Assembly (NCBI RefSeq): GCF_000018405.1
Contig: NC_009943.1
Location: 2,049,001 to 2,113,000 of the forward strand
DNA length: 64,000 nucleotides
Direction of reading: 5' to 3'
Origin: Desulfosudis oleivorans Hxd3
Lineage (GTDB): Bacteria; Desulfobacterota; Desulfobacteria; Desulfobacterales; Desulfosudaceae
Shown here: positions 36,784-45,390 of the stretch, piece after piece
Numbering within the stretch: position 1 is the first letter of the stretch
How the letters are laid out: each line of letters opens with the position of its first letter
Notes under the pieces: generated by a model
Told to the model about the DNA's origin: nothing
Database searches by the model: none
What the model saw: only the letters and a program-made list of their open reading frames with translations
Made by a program: the position numbers and the translations under genes

Positions 36784-37203
36784 TCATTGCTGTTCCGGTA
36801 TGCCCGCGGCCATGGATATGGCCCTGGCCCCGGCCAGCCGGCAGGCATCCATCACCTCGATCACCGTGCCGGTGGCGCTCTGGGTGTCGGCCACGATCAA
36901 CACCTCGGCTTCGGGCTTTTCCGTGATCGCCCGTTCCACGGCCAGGCGCAGGCGGTCCGCGTCAATCTCCCGTCTGCCCATAAAAATCCGGTTCTCACGG
37001 GTAATGCCGATCACCAGGTCAGCGCTTTCCCGGACAACGGCGGTGGCGGCGGACGGCTTGTCAATGTCCAGCCCGGTCTCCTGGACAAAACTGGTGGTCA
37101 CCAGGAAAAAGATCAACAGGATAAAAATCATGTCGATCAGGGGCGCCATGTTGAGTTCCACCCCTCTTTTTCCGGCCCGCCGGGCCGCTGAAATATTGAG
37201 CAT
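36784..37203 (-). CDS. exbD: Biopolymer transport protein ExbD/TolR
   Basis: 139 residues. Single N-terminal transmembrane helix (about 21-42) beginning at A-P-L-I-D-M-I-F-I-L-L-I-F-F, which includes the conserved Asp that carries protons. The periplasmic part has the usual D-x-x-L-V-I-G-I-T pattern and ends with A-I-S-M-A-A. It lies 15 bases after exbB and 16 before tonB, within the same operon. Confidence 0.94.
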   Translation of the reverse strand: MLNISAARRAGKRGVELNMAPLIDMIFILLIFFLVTTSFVQETGLDIDKPSAATAVVRESADLVIGITRENRIFMGRREIDADRLRLAVERAITEKPEAEVLIVADTQSATGTVIEVMDACRLAGARAISMAAGIPEQQ

Positions 37204-37218
37204 TGCCTTCTCCCGTGG

Positions 37219-37824
37219 TTACAAAAAACGTTTCATATACATGCCCAGAGCCGCGGCCCGCTGTTTGAGAAGGGCGGTGCGCCGGGCCAGGAACCCGCTC
37301 ATGTAAAAGCCGGGAATGGCCACCAGCAGACCGGCCTGTGTGGTGATCAGGGCCTCGGAAATACCACCGGCCAGGGCCCGGGCATTACCGGTGCCGAAAA
37401 GGGTCAGCGCGTCAAAGGTGGCCACCATGCCGGTGACCGTGCCCAGCAGGCCCAGCAGCGGCGCAATGGCCGCCAGCACGGCAATGACCGACAGGTGGCG
37501 GTTCAGAGAAAACACCAGGTGCAGAACGATTTCGTCCAGGATGTACCCGTCCACAGCCGCGCTTCCGGTGCGCCGGGCCAGAAAATGACGGACCAGCACG
37601 GCATTGATACCGGCACACTTCGCGGGTGGGGTTCTGCCGGCGGTGATCAGCTCCCCGGCCTGCCGGCGGGAGATGCCGGTGGCGTTCAGCCGGCGCAGCA
37701 CCAGGCTTTTGTGCGCGATCAGCAGCCACAGCACAAAGGAAACCGCCAGCAGCGGCACCATGACCGGCCCGCCGCCGGCCAGGTATTCGCCCACGCGGAA
37801 CAGGTGGTCCATCACCATGTTCAT
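37219..37824 (-). CDS. exbB: MotA/TolQ/ExbB proton channel family protein (second ExbB)
   Basis: 201 residues from ATG 37824, which overlaps the upstream stop as ATGA; the upstream part of the long reading frame is a shadow of that gene. Three transmembrane segments are visible (about 18-38, 110-135, 155-180) with the family signature A-P-L-L-G-L-L-G-T-V-T-G-M near 120-132 and G-I-S-E-A-L-I-T-T near 153-161. It forms with ExbD the proton channel driving TonB. This shorter ExbB corresponds to ExbB2 in Vibrio-type TonB2 systems, in which a larger relative, TtpC, is encoded just upstream, as here. Confidence 0.93.
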   Translation of the reverse strand: MNMVMDHLFRVGEYLAGGGPVMVPLLAVSFVLWLLIAHKSLVLRRLNATGISRRQAGELITAGRTPPAKCAGINAVLVRHFLARRTGSAAVDGYILDEIVLHLVFSLNRHLSVIAVLAAIAPLLGLLGTVTGMVATFDALTLFGTGNARALAGGISEALITTQAGLLVAIPGFYMSGFLARRTALLKQRAAALGMYMKRFL

Positions 37825-39551
37825 GGGGCAATGGTCCGGGACTTGAATATCATGTTGACAAAAGCCACGGCCTTTTCCTCCATCTGGCCGATCAGGGTCT
37901 CCACCTTCCGGGTGAGCAGGGTGTGTCCCAGCATTAACGGAATGGCCACGCACAGGCCCAGCATGGTGGTCACCAGGGCCTCGGAAATACCGCCGGACAG
38001 CATGCGGGCATCGCCGGTACCGTAATAGGTGATCACGTGAAACGTCTGGATCATGCCCGTGACCGTGCCCAGCAGGCCCAGCAGCGGCGCAATGGCCGCC
38101 AGCAGGCCCAGGGTGGACAAAAACCGCTCCAGCCGGGGGACTTCGTTTAAGATCGCCTCCTGAAGGGCGTTTTCCATGGACTCCCGGTCCATTTGTCCAA
38201 AAGCCACGGCCGTGCCGATCACCCGGGGCACCGACTGTTTTTGGTTTTTTTCGCAGGCCAGCCGGCAGGCGTCCCACTGGCCGCCGGCAATGCAGCGGCC
38301 CACATGGGCCATGAAGGTTTCCGCGTCACAGGTCCGCTTCCACAGGTAGACGGCCCTTTCAATGATGATGGTAAGGCCCATCACCAGGATGGCGAGAATC
38401 GGCCACACAATGGGGCCGCCCTTTGCAATCTGGCCGGCCAGGCCCGGCCGATGGACCATTTCCCGCAGGGCCGCGCCCTGGGTGATGTCCATGTAAAAAG
38501 CGTCTCTGTTGCCGGAAATATACTGCCGGTTGACACGATCCACCCGCCAGCCGGCAGACCTGGAAAGGGCAAAAAACCGGTTCCCGGTTTCTGAATACAG
38601 GGCATAACCGGTGTCATCCGCTGTATGGTAAAGCGTGGTGAGGTTGCCGGCCATCAGCAGGTCTGCTGCCTTTTCCCGGCCTGCCGGGTCGATGATCGTC
38701 CCCTTGACCCGGCGGACCCGGCCGGATTTGACGGCCTCGTCCATCAGCAGGTCAACCATGGCCTCCAGGTCTGACAAAGAAGGGATGCTCTCCATGCCGG
38801 CCAGGCGTTCCAGAAAAGCGCCCCGGTTTTTCTCTGTGCCGCTCTGGGGGCTGTTGTTAATCACCACCCGTGCTTCCTGGGCATACCGGCGGATCTGCCC
38901 GGCCACGGCATCCATGTCTTTGGCGGCAACCGGCACAACTTGAGTTTCAGTGTCCTCTGGTGCGGTTACAGAAGGGGAACCTTCCGCCGACGGCCGGTTT
39001 TCTACAGGCCGTCCCATGGGCAGGCAAAGCAGTTCCACGGGCCGTCTTTTAAGGGCCATCTCCATGGCCGCACTCACGCCGCGCCGCCACCGGCCATCCA
39101 GCGGCTCCCACCCGGCCCGCTCCCTGCTGTAACGACCGGCCTGCGTCCCGTCCAGGGTCTGGTAAAAAAGGGCCGCCCGGCCCAGCCGCAGCACGTCTAC
39201 CACCGCTTTGCGATCATCGATCATGATGGTTTCCCGGTAAACATCAACGGTGTTACCGTATTCGACCTCCGCAAAGAGTGTCTCCATCAGCCGGTCAAGG
39301 GCGTCTGAGAAGGGAACATCTTCATCCGTCACCATCTGCCGTACCCGGTCCAGCCGTTCCTGTCGCTCGTCGATCAAAAACGGCAGGTCGGTTTGCACAA
39401 AGGACTCAACACGGCCACAGGTCTCTTTTAATAACAGTCGAAGCTCACCTTCTTCATTCCCGGCCCAGGCTTGCGGCCATGCCGCGCAACAGGCCAGCCA
39501 TACCAGAACAACCCACAGCGTTTTCATTCGGCGCGTTTTTCGGTGCTTCAT
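37821..39551 (-). CDS. DUF3450-TtpC fusion: ExbB/TolQ-type channel protein with long periplasmic region
   Basis: 576 residues from ATG 39551, just after the riboswitch terminator; the in-frame start at 39599 lies inside that terminator hairpin and is ruled out. Signal peptide about 1-31 (ending A-W-A). Residues about 32-180 look like the C-terminal part of DUF3450 (L-P-F-L-I-D-E-R near 53-60; V-D-V-L-R-L-G-R-A-A-L-F-Y-Q-T near 118-132). Residues about 240-360 repeat the same pattern in diverged form (S-L-S-D-L-E-A-M-V-D-L-L-M, G-T-I-I-D, L-Y-H-T-A-D-D-T-G-Y). Then come three transmembrane segments and the channel signature A-P-L-L-G-L-L-G-T-V-T-G-M near 500. In gammaproteobacterial TonB2 operons DUF3450 and TtpC are separate adjacent genes; here they appear joined. 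Confidence 0.85.
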   Translation of the reverse strand: MKHRKTRRMKTLWVVLVWLACCAAWPQAWAGNEEGELRLLLKETCGRVESFVQTDLPFLIDERQERLDRVRQMVTDEDVPFSDALDRLMETLFAEVEYGNTVDVYRETIMIDDRKAVVDVLRLGRAALFYQTLDGTQAGRYSRERAGWEPLDGRWRRGVSAAMEMALKRRPVELLCLPMGRPVENRPSAEGSPSVTAPEDTETQVVPVAAKDMDAVAGQIRRYAQEARVVINNSPQSGTEKNRGAFLERLAGMESIPSLSDLEAMVDLLMDEAVKSGRVRRVKGTIIDPAGREKAADLLMAGNLTTLYHTADDTGYALYSETGNRFFALSRSAGWRVDRVNRQYISGNRDAFYMDITQGAALREMVHRPGLAGQIAKGGPIVWPILAILVMGLTIIIERAVYLWKRTCDAETFMAHVGRCIAGGQWDACRLACEKNQKQSVPRVIGTAVAFGQMDRESMENALQEAILNEVPRLERFLSTLGLLAAIAPLLGLLGTVTGMIQTFHVITYYGTGDARMLSGGISEALVTTMLGLCVAIPLMLGHTLLTRKVETLIGQMEEKAVAFVNMIFKSRTIAP

Positions 39552-39576
39552 GATTTTTTCCCTTGTTCCGCGTGCC

Positions 39577-39621
39577 AAAAAAAATCCCCGGATCGACATT
39601 CATCGACCCGGGGATTCCCTT
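39577..39621 (-). terminator. Terminator in the cobalamin riboswitch leader
   Basis: On the minus strand AATCCCCGGGTCGAT pairs with GTCGATCCGGGGATT, followed by a run of eight T. It lies between the riboswitch (to 39674) and the start codon at 39551, the expected position for a B12-responsive transcription terminator. Confidence 0.85.
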
Positions 39622-39673
39622 TTTTATCCTCAAGATCCGTTGGTTTTCCATCTATTCCCATAGGCGGAAAACC

Positions 39674-39842
39674 CGTCACCAGGCAGGTCTTCTGACTCCC
39701 GGATCATCCTACCGGCCGCGCCTTCCCACTTCACTTGAATGAAGCAGTGACATTCTGCGGCTTTCGTCCCCGATTACAGCGGCGGGTCCGCTCCCGATTT
39801 TCACGGGATTCCCTTTTATGCTTGATTGCACCTGATAACAAT
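39674..39842 (-). ncRNA. Cobalamin riboswitch
   Basis: Read on the minus strand, the leader has the conserved elements in order: GGTGC near its start (39828-39832), AAAAGGGAATCCCGTGAAAATCGGGAGCGG, ACCCGCCGCTGTAA, a variable GAAGTGGGAAGGCGC arm, then the B12 box AGTCAGAAGACCTGCCTGG (39681-39698). Adenosyl- or other cobalamins bind and normally switch expression off. It controls the TtpC-ExbB-ExbD-TonB-CobQ operon through the terminator at 39577-39621. Confidence 0.93.
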
Positions 39843-39847
39843 TAAAT

Positions 39848-39876
39848 TGAATAGTTAAGCCGGTTCCAAATGTCAA
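39848..39876 (-). promoter_or_regulatory. Predicted promoter of the cobalamin-riboswitch operon
   Basis: On the minus strand TTGACA (39876-39871) and TATTCA (39853-39848), spacer 17 bases, placing the transcript start at about 39840, exactly where the riboswitch begins. Confidence 0.7.
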
Positions 39877-39971
39877 GGACTTTATCAGATGAGTACGGGT
39901 TCCTGTTGCTCGAATCACCCGGATCGTGGTATGGTGGTTCACCTTTCAACCCAGACACATGAGGCATCCAT

Positions 39972-41006
39972 ATGAAATCCTTTTCAACCGTTACCGGAAA
40001 GACCCCTGCCCTTCTTATCGCATTTCTTATCGCGGGAATTTTGTCCATGGTGTTGCCGGGATGCAGCCTGCCCGGCCTCAAACTGCCGGCCGATGCCACT
40101 GACCCGCTGCGGGAGTTCGTACTGGAGGGCTCAGGCCCCCAGAAAATCGCCATGGTTTCAGTCAACGGCGCCATTACAGATAAGCCCACCAGGGATTTCA
40201 TGTCCCGCAACCATCCGGGCATGCTGGACGAATTCGTGGCCCAGCTGGCACTGGCAAAAGAGGACCCATCCATCAAAGCCCTGGTGCTGAAGGTCAATTC
40301 GCCGGGCGGCACCATCACGGCCAGCGACATCATGTACAAGGAGTTGATGGATTTCAAACAGCAGACCGGCAAACCCGTTGTGGCGGCCCTGATGGATGTG
40401 GCAGCCTCCGGCGGTTATTACATCTCCCTGCCGGCGGACCACATCCTGGCCCATCCCACCACGCTTACCGGGTCAGTGGGCGTGATTTTTGTCACGCCAC
40501 GGGTCAGCGGTTTGATGGACAAGCTGGGGCTGGACATGAAAATCCGCAAATCGGGCAAGCACAAGGACATGGGCTCCCCTTTCCGGGATACCACGGCGGA
40601 GGAGGACGCTCTGTTTGACGGTATCATCGACGACATGGCCGGGCGGTTTGCCGGGCTGGTGGAGAAGCACCGGGCCGATCAGAAGCCAGACATGGAAAAA
40701 ATCAAAACAGCCCGCATCTTTACGGCTGACGACGCCCTTTCCGCCGGCCTGGTTGACCAGGTCGGCTATCTTGAAGACGCCCTGGCCCAGGCAAAAAAGA
40801 TGGCCGGGCTGCCGGACAACGCGGCCGTGGTGACCTATCGCCGGACCTACTATCCCAACGACACCATCTACAATACCCTGGTGACACAATACGGGGCCCA
40901 TTCCGGGGCACTGGTCAACATTGATCTGCTGGAGAGCATGCCCGCGCTTAAGCCGGGCCTGTACTACCTGTGGTGGCCCGGCGCCGGGAACAGCGTGCAG
41001 CCCTGA
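39972..41006 (+). CDS. sppA: Signal peptide peptidase SppA-type protease, putative lipoprotein
   Basis: 344 residues. N-terminal signal with lipobox L-P-G-C at 28-31. The S49 peptidase domain shows K-V-N-S-P-G-G near 112-118, the nucleophile Ser in A-A-S-G-G-Y-Y near 142-148, the G-S-V-G-V-I segment near 165-170, and the catalytic Lys region I-R-K-S-G-K-H-K-D near 190-198. Short SppA proteins of this size form octamers with shared active sites. It degrades signal peptides left in the membrane. The gene starts opposite the riboswitch operon; a weak promoter (TTGCTC/TATGGT, 39906-39935) lies between. Confidence 0.9.
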   Translation: MKSFSTVTGKTPALLIAFLIAGILSMVLPGCSLPGLKLPADATDPLREFVLEGSGPQKIAMVSVNGAITDKPTRDFMSRNHPGMLDEFVAQLALAKEDPSIKALVLKVNSPGGTITASDIMYKELMDFKQQTGKPVVAALMDVAASGGYYISLPADHILAHPTTLTGSVGVIFVTPRVSGLMDKLGLDMKIRKSGKHKDMGSPFRDTTAEEDALFDGIIDDMAGRFAGLVEKHRADQKPDMEKIKTARIFTADDALSAGLVDQVGYLEDALAQAKKMAGLPDNAAVVTYRRTYYPNDTIYNTLVTQYGAHSGALVNIDLLESMPALKPGLYYLWWPGAGNSVQP

Positions 41007-41019
41007 CCCGGCATATTCT

Positions 41020-41865
41020 TCAGACAAACGCCACGGTTTCGGCCGGCTCCCTGAAAAAGTCCAACCGCTTGTGCAGGTCGGCTTCGATAAAGGGCAGCAC
41101 TTTGCTGCTGATGGCACCGGGTTCGCACACCCGGACGCAGTTGAAGCAGACCACGCACCGGTCGGCAAACACCGGCCCCTCCTCCAGGGTGATGTTGGCC
41201 GTGGGACAGTTTTCCACGCACAGGCCGCACTGGGTGCAGGCATCGATGTTTACGTCAAAAGGAAGCAGCATGGGTTTTATCACGTGCAGCCCCGCTGCCT
41301 TTGCCGCTTCCTGAACTTCCTGCCGCTGATAGTTCAACGCGTCCTCCGGTAACGGCCCGGCTTTACCGTCCGCGGATGCCTTGCCCATAACGGCCTGGGC
41401 AAACCGGGCCACCTCGGCCATGTCTTTTTCATCGGGACGGCCCTTGCCCAGGGGCGCGTCAGACTGCCACAGCATGGAGTGCCGGGCCGCCACCTTGATC
41501 CCGCCCAGCACGGTCATTTTCTTTTCTTTTGCCATTGTGGCCATCTCCCGCAGGGCCACACCGCTGGAGACTGCGCCGAATGTGACAAAGGGCGCGGCAT
41601 ACGCGCCTTCTGTTTCAGAAAGGCCTGCCAGAAAATCCATCACCACCGGCACCGGATGGTTGGCATAAACAGGTGTCCCGGCAAACAGGATATCCCCTTT
41701 ACTGATCCGGGACTGTACCACTTTTACATCAGTGCTCCTGGACGCCAGGTCCAGGCTCACCACTGGATATCCGGCGGTAGAGGCCTCGTGGGCCAGGGCC
41801 TGGGCCACCATCCGCGTAGTGCCGGCCGGAGAAAAATAGACAATGTAAACCGTTTGCTGGTTCAT
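41020..41865 (-). CDS. EFR1-type flavodoxin/ferredoxin fusion protein
   Basis: 281 residues from ATG 41865 with GAAAGGAAGGAA upstream; the reading frame is open far upstream but that part overlaps the GGDEF gene. The flavodoxin-like domain (1-170) begins V-Y-I-V-Y-F-S-P-A-G-T-T-R, the FMN phosphate loop, with A-G-T-P-V-Y-A-N near 63-70. The C-terminal part has two 4Fe-4S ferredoxin motifs, C-T-Q-C-G-L-C-V-E-N-C-P near 210-221 and C-V-V-C-F-N-C-V-R-V-C near 238-248. EFR1 proteins are electron carriers common in anaerobes. Partner unknown. Confidence 0.9.
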   Translation of the reverse strand: MNQQTVYIVYFSPAGTTRMVAQALAHEASTAGYPVVSLDLASRSTDVKVVQSRISKGDILFAGTPVYANHPVPVVMDFLAGLSETEGAYAAPFVTFGAVSSGVALREMATMAKEKKMTVLGGIKVAARHSMLWQSDAPLGKGRPDEKDMAEVARFAQAVMGKASADGKAGPLPEDALNYQRQEVQEAAKAAGLHVIKPMLLPFDVNIDACTQCGLCVENCPTANITLEEGPVFADRCVVCFNCVRVCEPGAISSKVLPFIEADLHKRLDFFREPAETVAFV

Positions 41866-41963
41866 GCGTTCCTTCCTTTCACAATTGAAAAATACCGATA
41901 AAAAACTGAGATAATCGTGGCGACTCGCTGGACTGATGGAAAACGGCGGACCGCCGCGTTCGG

Positions 41964-43088
41964 TCAGACAGTCTCTTTTGGCACCTTGCTGCACACCTGG
42001 TTGCGACCCTGGGCCTTGCCCATGTAAAGGGCCTTGTCGGCCAGGTCCAGGGCCAGAATCGGCTCGTTGGCATCGTCGGGGATCGCTGAAACACCGATGG
42101 TGATGGTCAGGGCACAAGGGCCCAGGTTGGGGGCGTCTTCGTTGAAGTCGACCTTTTCCACGGCCTGGCGCAGTTTTTCCGCCACACGAATGGCGTTCTC
42201 CCGGCTGGTCTCCGGCAGCAGCACCAGGAACTCCTCGCCCCCGTAACGGGCCACCACGTCAATCTTTCGCAGGCTGGACTCAAAAATACGGGAAATGGTC
42301 TTCAACACCCGGTCCCCCCGAAGGTGACCGTAGCTGTCGTTGTACTCCTTGAAGTGATCGATATCGATCATCATAAGGGAGATGGTACGGCCGTAACGCC
42401 GGGACCGGTAGACCTCCCGCTCGAACCGTTCGAAAAAATAGCGGCGGTTGTACAGGCCGGTCAGCTCATCTTTTCGAATCAGTTCCCGGGTCTGCTGCAG
42501 GGTCATGGCGTTGCTGACCGCAATGGCCACGTTTTCCGCCACCGCGGCAAAAAGCCGCAGGTCGTTTTTTGAAAACCCGTTGACCATGGGTTTATGCGCG
42601 TTGAGAACGCCGATGATAACACCTTCCTGGTTTTTCAGGGGCACGCCCAGGTAACTGCCCTGCTTTATGCCGCTGCCGGGAAAATAGAAAAAATCGCTTT
42701 CCTTGCTGATGTCATCAATCAACACAGGGTGTCCGCCGGACACCACTCTTCCGGAAACCCCGGCCGTGACCTTGATTTCGCCATGCATGACCACCGTTTC
42801 CGGAATGCCGTGACTGGCGCGGATCTGAAGTTTCTGAAGCTCGTCATCCAGAAACATCAGGCAGTACTGGTCCACGTTAAGGGCCTCGCCGATCAGGCCC
42901 ATGACCACCTCAAACAGGTCGGCCACGTGCAGGGATGTGCTCAGGGTCCGGCTCACGTTGTAAAGCGTGTAAAGCTCCAGCACCCGTTCGTTCAAGCTGC
43001 TGTTGATCTCCACCAGCTTTTCATACCGGGCTTTCAGGTCTTCCAGCTCATTGGCCGGGGCTTGCGCGGACTGAATGGCGTCTTCCAT
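41964..43088 (-). CDS. GAF-GGDEF diguanylate cyclase
   Basis: 374 residues from ATG 43088. A short N-terminal coiled coil (about 15-40) leads into a GAF domain (about 45-200, with G-V-S-G-R-V-V and G-V-P-L-K). The GGDEF domain (about 210-370) starts K-D-E-L-T-G-L-Y-N-R-R-Y-F and has an intact active site R-Y-G-G-E-E-F. The inhibitory I-site R-K-I-D lies five residues before it, so product inhibition is expected. It should make cyclic di-GMP from two GTP in response to a GAF ligand. It may supply the signal for the riboswitch and PilZ protein in this window. Confidence 0.92.
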   Translation of the reverse strand: MEDAIQSAQAPANELEDLKARYEKLVEINSSLNERVLELYTLYNVSRTLSTSLHVADLFEVVMGLIGEALNVDQYCLMFLDDELQKLQIRASHGIPETVVMHGEIKVTAGVSGRVVSGGHPVLIDDISKESDFFYFPGSGIKQGSYLGVPLKNQEGVIIGVLNAHKPMVNGFSKNDLRLFAAVAENVAIAVSNAMTLQQTRELIRKDELTGLYNRRYFFERFEREVYRSRRYGRTISLMMIDIDHFKEYNDSYGHLRGDRVLKTISRIFESSLRKIDVVARYGGEEFLVLLPETSRENAIRVAEKLRQAVEKVDFNEDAPNLGPCALTITIGVSAIPDDANEPILALDLADKALYMGKAQGRNQVCSKVPKETV

Positions 43089-43187
43089 GGCACCCCCTGA
43101 TAGCAACTGTTTTGTTCAAAATAATAGAACAGGTTATTACCAAAACACCCCTGTTTGTCAAGTGGATCATGTTTTTGTACCGGGCCG

Positions 43188-44744
43188 TCAGGAGGAGGAA
43201 GTGCCGGCCGGCCGGCCCATGGCCTTCTGAAAAAGCAGCTTTCCGGTGTCCATGATGTTGGCCGCAAAAAGGGCCAGAAAGTCGGGCTGGAAAAAAAGCT
43301 GGCGTCCGTACCAGGCCGCGAATTCCTTTGGATTCCGCAGGGGCATGCGCAGCAGGTTCCGCAAATAGGTGCGCCGCTGAATCAACTCCAGTTCCCTGGC
43401 GTCAAACGCGGCCACGTTGAGCCGGGCCTGGTGGTAGTGGTTGCCCTTTTCATAGGCGTAATCCTCGGTGATCCGCCCGCTTTCAACGCAGGTTCGCCAC
43501 AGATCAGAGCCGGGCAGCGGGTTGAACACAAACGGCACCAGGTAGTCCACGCCCAGGTCCAGGCCGAACCGCATGGAACGCTGGACCTGCTCCAGGGTCT
43601 CGCCGGGAAATCCGATAATAAAATAGGCCACTGTGGATATGCCGTGTTTTTTCGCCAGGCGGGCCACCTCTCTGGCCCTGTCCAGGGAAAAGGGCTTTTT
43701 CACGTAAGCGGCAAAGGTGTCCGGATCTCCGGACTCCACAGCCAGGGTGATCTGGTAGCAGCCGCTCTGTTTCATCAGGCCCATCAGCTCATCGTCGATG
43801 GTCCACAGGGCGATGCCGTTGGGCGTGTTCCATGGCATGGTAAGGCCACGGTCGACCATGCCGCGAAAAATCGCCATGGCCCGTTTCCGGTCGGCGGTGA
43901 GGTTGTCGTCCTGCCACTTGAGTTCCTGAATATCGTATCGGCTTTTCAGGTGGGCGATTTCCGCCAGAACGTTTTCAGCAGACCGGGTGCGGAACCGCTT
44001 TCCCCAGTGAAGATAGGAGGAGCAGAACGGGCAGCCAAAGGGACACCCCCGGCTGGAGACAATCGGGGTGTTGCGCCGCTTTCGCCAATGGTAGGCCATG
44101 GGCTTGCCGGCTTTGAAATAGGCCTCCATGGGCAGCAGGTCCCGGGCCGGCAGGGGGAGATCATCAAGATTCTCGATCCAGGTAGTCCGCTGGTTTACGC
44201 GAATCGCGCCGTTCTCGCCACGAAAGGCGATACCGTCAATCTCTTCAACTCGTTCGCCCCGGTTGTGGGCGTCGAGAATACCGGCCAGCCCGAGTTCCCC
44301 TTCACCCAGCACCACGTAGTCCACCGCTGTTTTCAAAAGGGTCTGCTCAGCCAGAAAAGAGGGGTGGGTGCCGCCGGCAACCACCACCATGTCCGGGTCA
44401 ATCTCCCGCTTTATCTTTTCGCTCAACACCCGGACACAGGCAAACTGGTTGGAAAACAGGCAGGAGATGCCCACCATGTCGGGAGCAAACGCCCGAATAC
44501 AATCTAAAATCTGATCCCAGGAGAGCCCCACCCGCTCATAGAGGTCACCTTCCGGCTCGCGCTGGCCGGGGGCCTCTGCCACGCAGTCGAGAATCGCCAC
44601 ATCCACCCGGTCCCGAATATAGGCGGCCAGGGAGGCAATGCCAAGGGGCGGGCACACCATGGGATCAAATACATGTTTTACGTCAAAAAAAGGCGGAAAA
44701 ATCAGCATCACCCGCTGAATGGGACGCAGGGGGCCGCATTTCAT
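43188..44744 (-). CDS. B12-binding domain radical SAM protein
   Basis: 518 residues. ATG 44744 has AAAGGAG nine bases upstream; earlier in-frame ATGs overlap that box. The N-terminal ~150 residues form a cobalamin-binding Rossmann region (V-G-I-S-C-L-F-S near 90-97 and V-V-A-G-G-T-H-P-S near 121-129). The radical SAM domain carries S-S-R-G-C-P-F-G-C-P-F-C (C-x3-C-x2-C) near 225-236. The C-terminal third is unassigned and includes an F-N-P-L-P-G-S-D segment. This class (BchE/P-methylase type) performs methylations or ring rearrangements; the substrate is unknown. The nearby B12 operon may help supply its cofactor. Confidence 0.9.
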   Translation of the reverse strand: MKCGPLRPIQRVMLIFPPFFDVKHVFDPMVCPPLGIASLAAYIRDRVDVAILDCVAEAPGQREPEGDLYERVGLSWDQILDCIRAFAPDMVGISCLFSNQFACVRVLSEKIKREIDPDMVVVAGGTHPSFLAEQTLLKTAVDYVVLGEGELGLAGILDAHNRGERVEEIDGIAFRGENGAIRVNQRTTWIENLDDLPLPARDLLPMEAYFKAGKPMAYHWRKRRNTPIVSSRGCPFGCPFCSSYLHWGKRFRTRSAENVLAEIAHLKSRYDIQELKWQDDNLTADRKRAMAIFRGMVDRGLTMPWNTPNGIALWTIDDELMGLMKQSGCYQITLAVESGDPDTFAAYVKKPFSLDRAREVARLAKKHGISTVAYFIIGFPGETLEQVQRSMRFGLDLGVDYLVPFVFNPLPGSDLWRTCVESGRITEDYAYEKGNHYHQARLNVAAFDARELELIQRRTYLRNLLRMPLRNPKEFAAWYGRQLFFQPDFLALFAANIMDTGKLLFQKAMGRPAGTSSS

Positions 44745-44963
44745 CACCGGCATCTCCTTTTCCTTGAGCAAGCATTTTTGCCCGAACCCGGCCCCCCGAT
44801 TTTTGCTTTATGCCACGTCATTTCCTGCTTGACCTTATTTCATGCCATTGGTATGGTGGAATCAATTCCCAATCCGTTCGGCAACCTGTTTTTACCCCTG
44901 CTCTGTCCGGACCCGCCGTCATCCAGAGGGATCGTTTCAATACGTCAGCACAGGAGGTGCGAT

Positions 44964-45380
44964 ATGACCTATTCCCGCATCCATGACGACACCGTTGTCC
45001 GGCTTCCCGCGTCCCCGGCCGAACCGGCATTTACCGCAAAAAACGCGGCATTCCAGGGCACTCATCGGCCCGTCATCCTCCATACCCGACGGACCTATCC
45101 CCGGGGATATCGACAGGCCCACATTCGATACGCCGTTGCCGACACTCCTGATTTTCACAACGCGGTCCTGATCAACGAAAGCACCGGCGGGCTCTGTTTT
45201 GAGGCCGACACCCGGCTGACGCCGGGCACGATGATCCGGGTGCAACTGGGCCCCCTGCCCCAGGCCGGCCATGAAATGATGATTTACCTGGCCGAAGTTC
45301 GTTGGTGCAGACGGGAAAAGACCATGCAGTCAAAACCCTTTACCGTTGGTGCCCGTTTTCTGACCGCCCTTGTCCAGTAG
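44964..45380 (+). CDS. PilZ-domain protein
   Basis: 138 residues from ATG 44964 with AGGAGG seven bases upstream; the frame is open further but without a site. The PilZ core is visible: a basic R-x-x-x-R-type segment (R-R-T-Y-P-R-G-Y-R near 42-50) and the D/N-x-S-x-x-G motif as N-E-S-T-G-G near 73-78, followed by strands ending V-G-A-R-F. Single-domain PilZ proteins bind cyclic di-GMP and control motility or exopolysaccharide. It stands alone, divergent from the radical SAM gene and convergent with the phosphoesterase. Confidence 0.83.
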   Translation: MTYSRIHDDTVVRLPASPAEPAFTAKNAAFQGTHRPVILHTRRTYPRGYRQAHIRYAVADTPDFHNAVLINESTGGLCFEADTRLTPGTMIRVQLGPLPQAGHEMMIYLAEVRWCRREKTMQSKPFTVGARFLTALVQ

Positions 45381-45390
45381 ACCGGGCCTG

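Noticed and set aside
39551-39599. Upstream start for the TtpC fusion (ATG 39599)
   Set aside because: It would place the start inside the riboswitch terminator hairpin; ATG 39551 follows the hairpin and gives a proper signal peptide.
43155-44507. 450-codon + strand frame
   Set aside because: Antisense to the B12-binding radical SAM gene, which has intact motifs and a good start.
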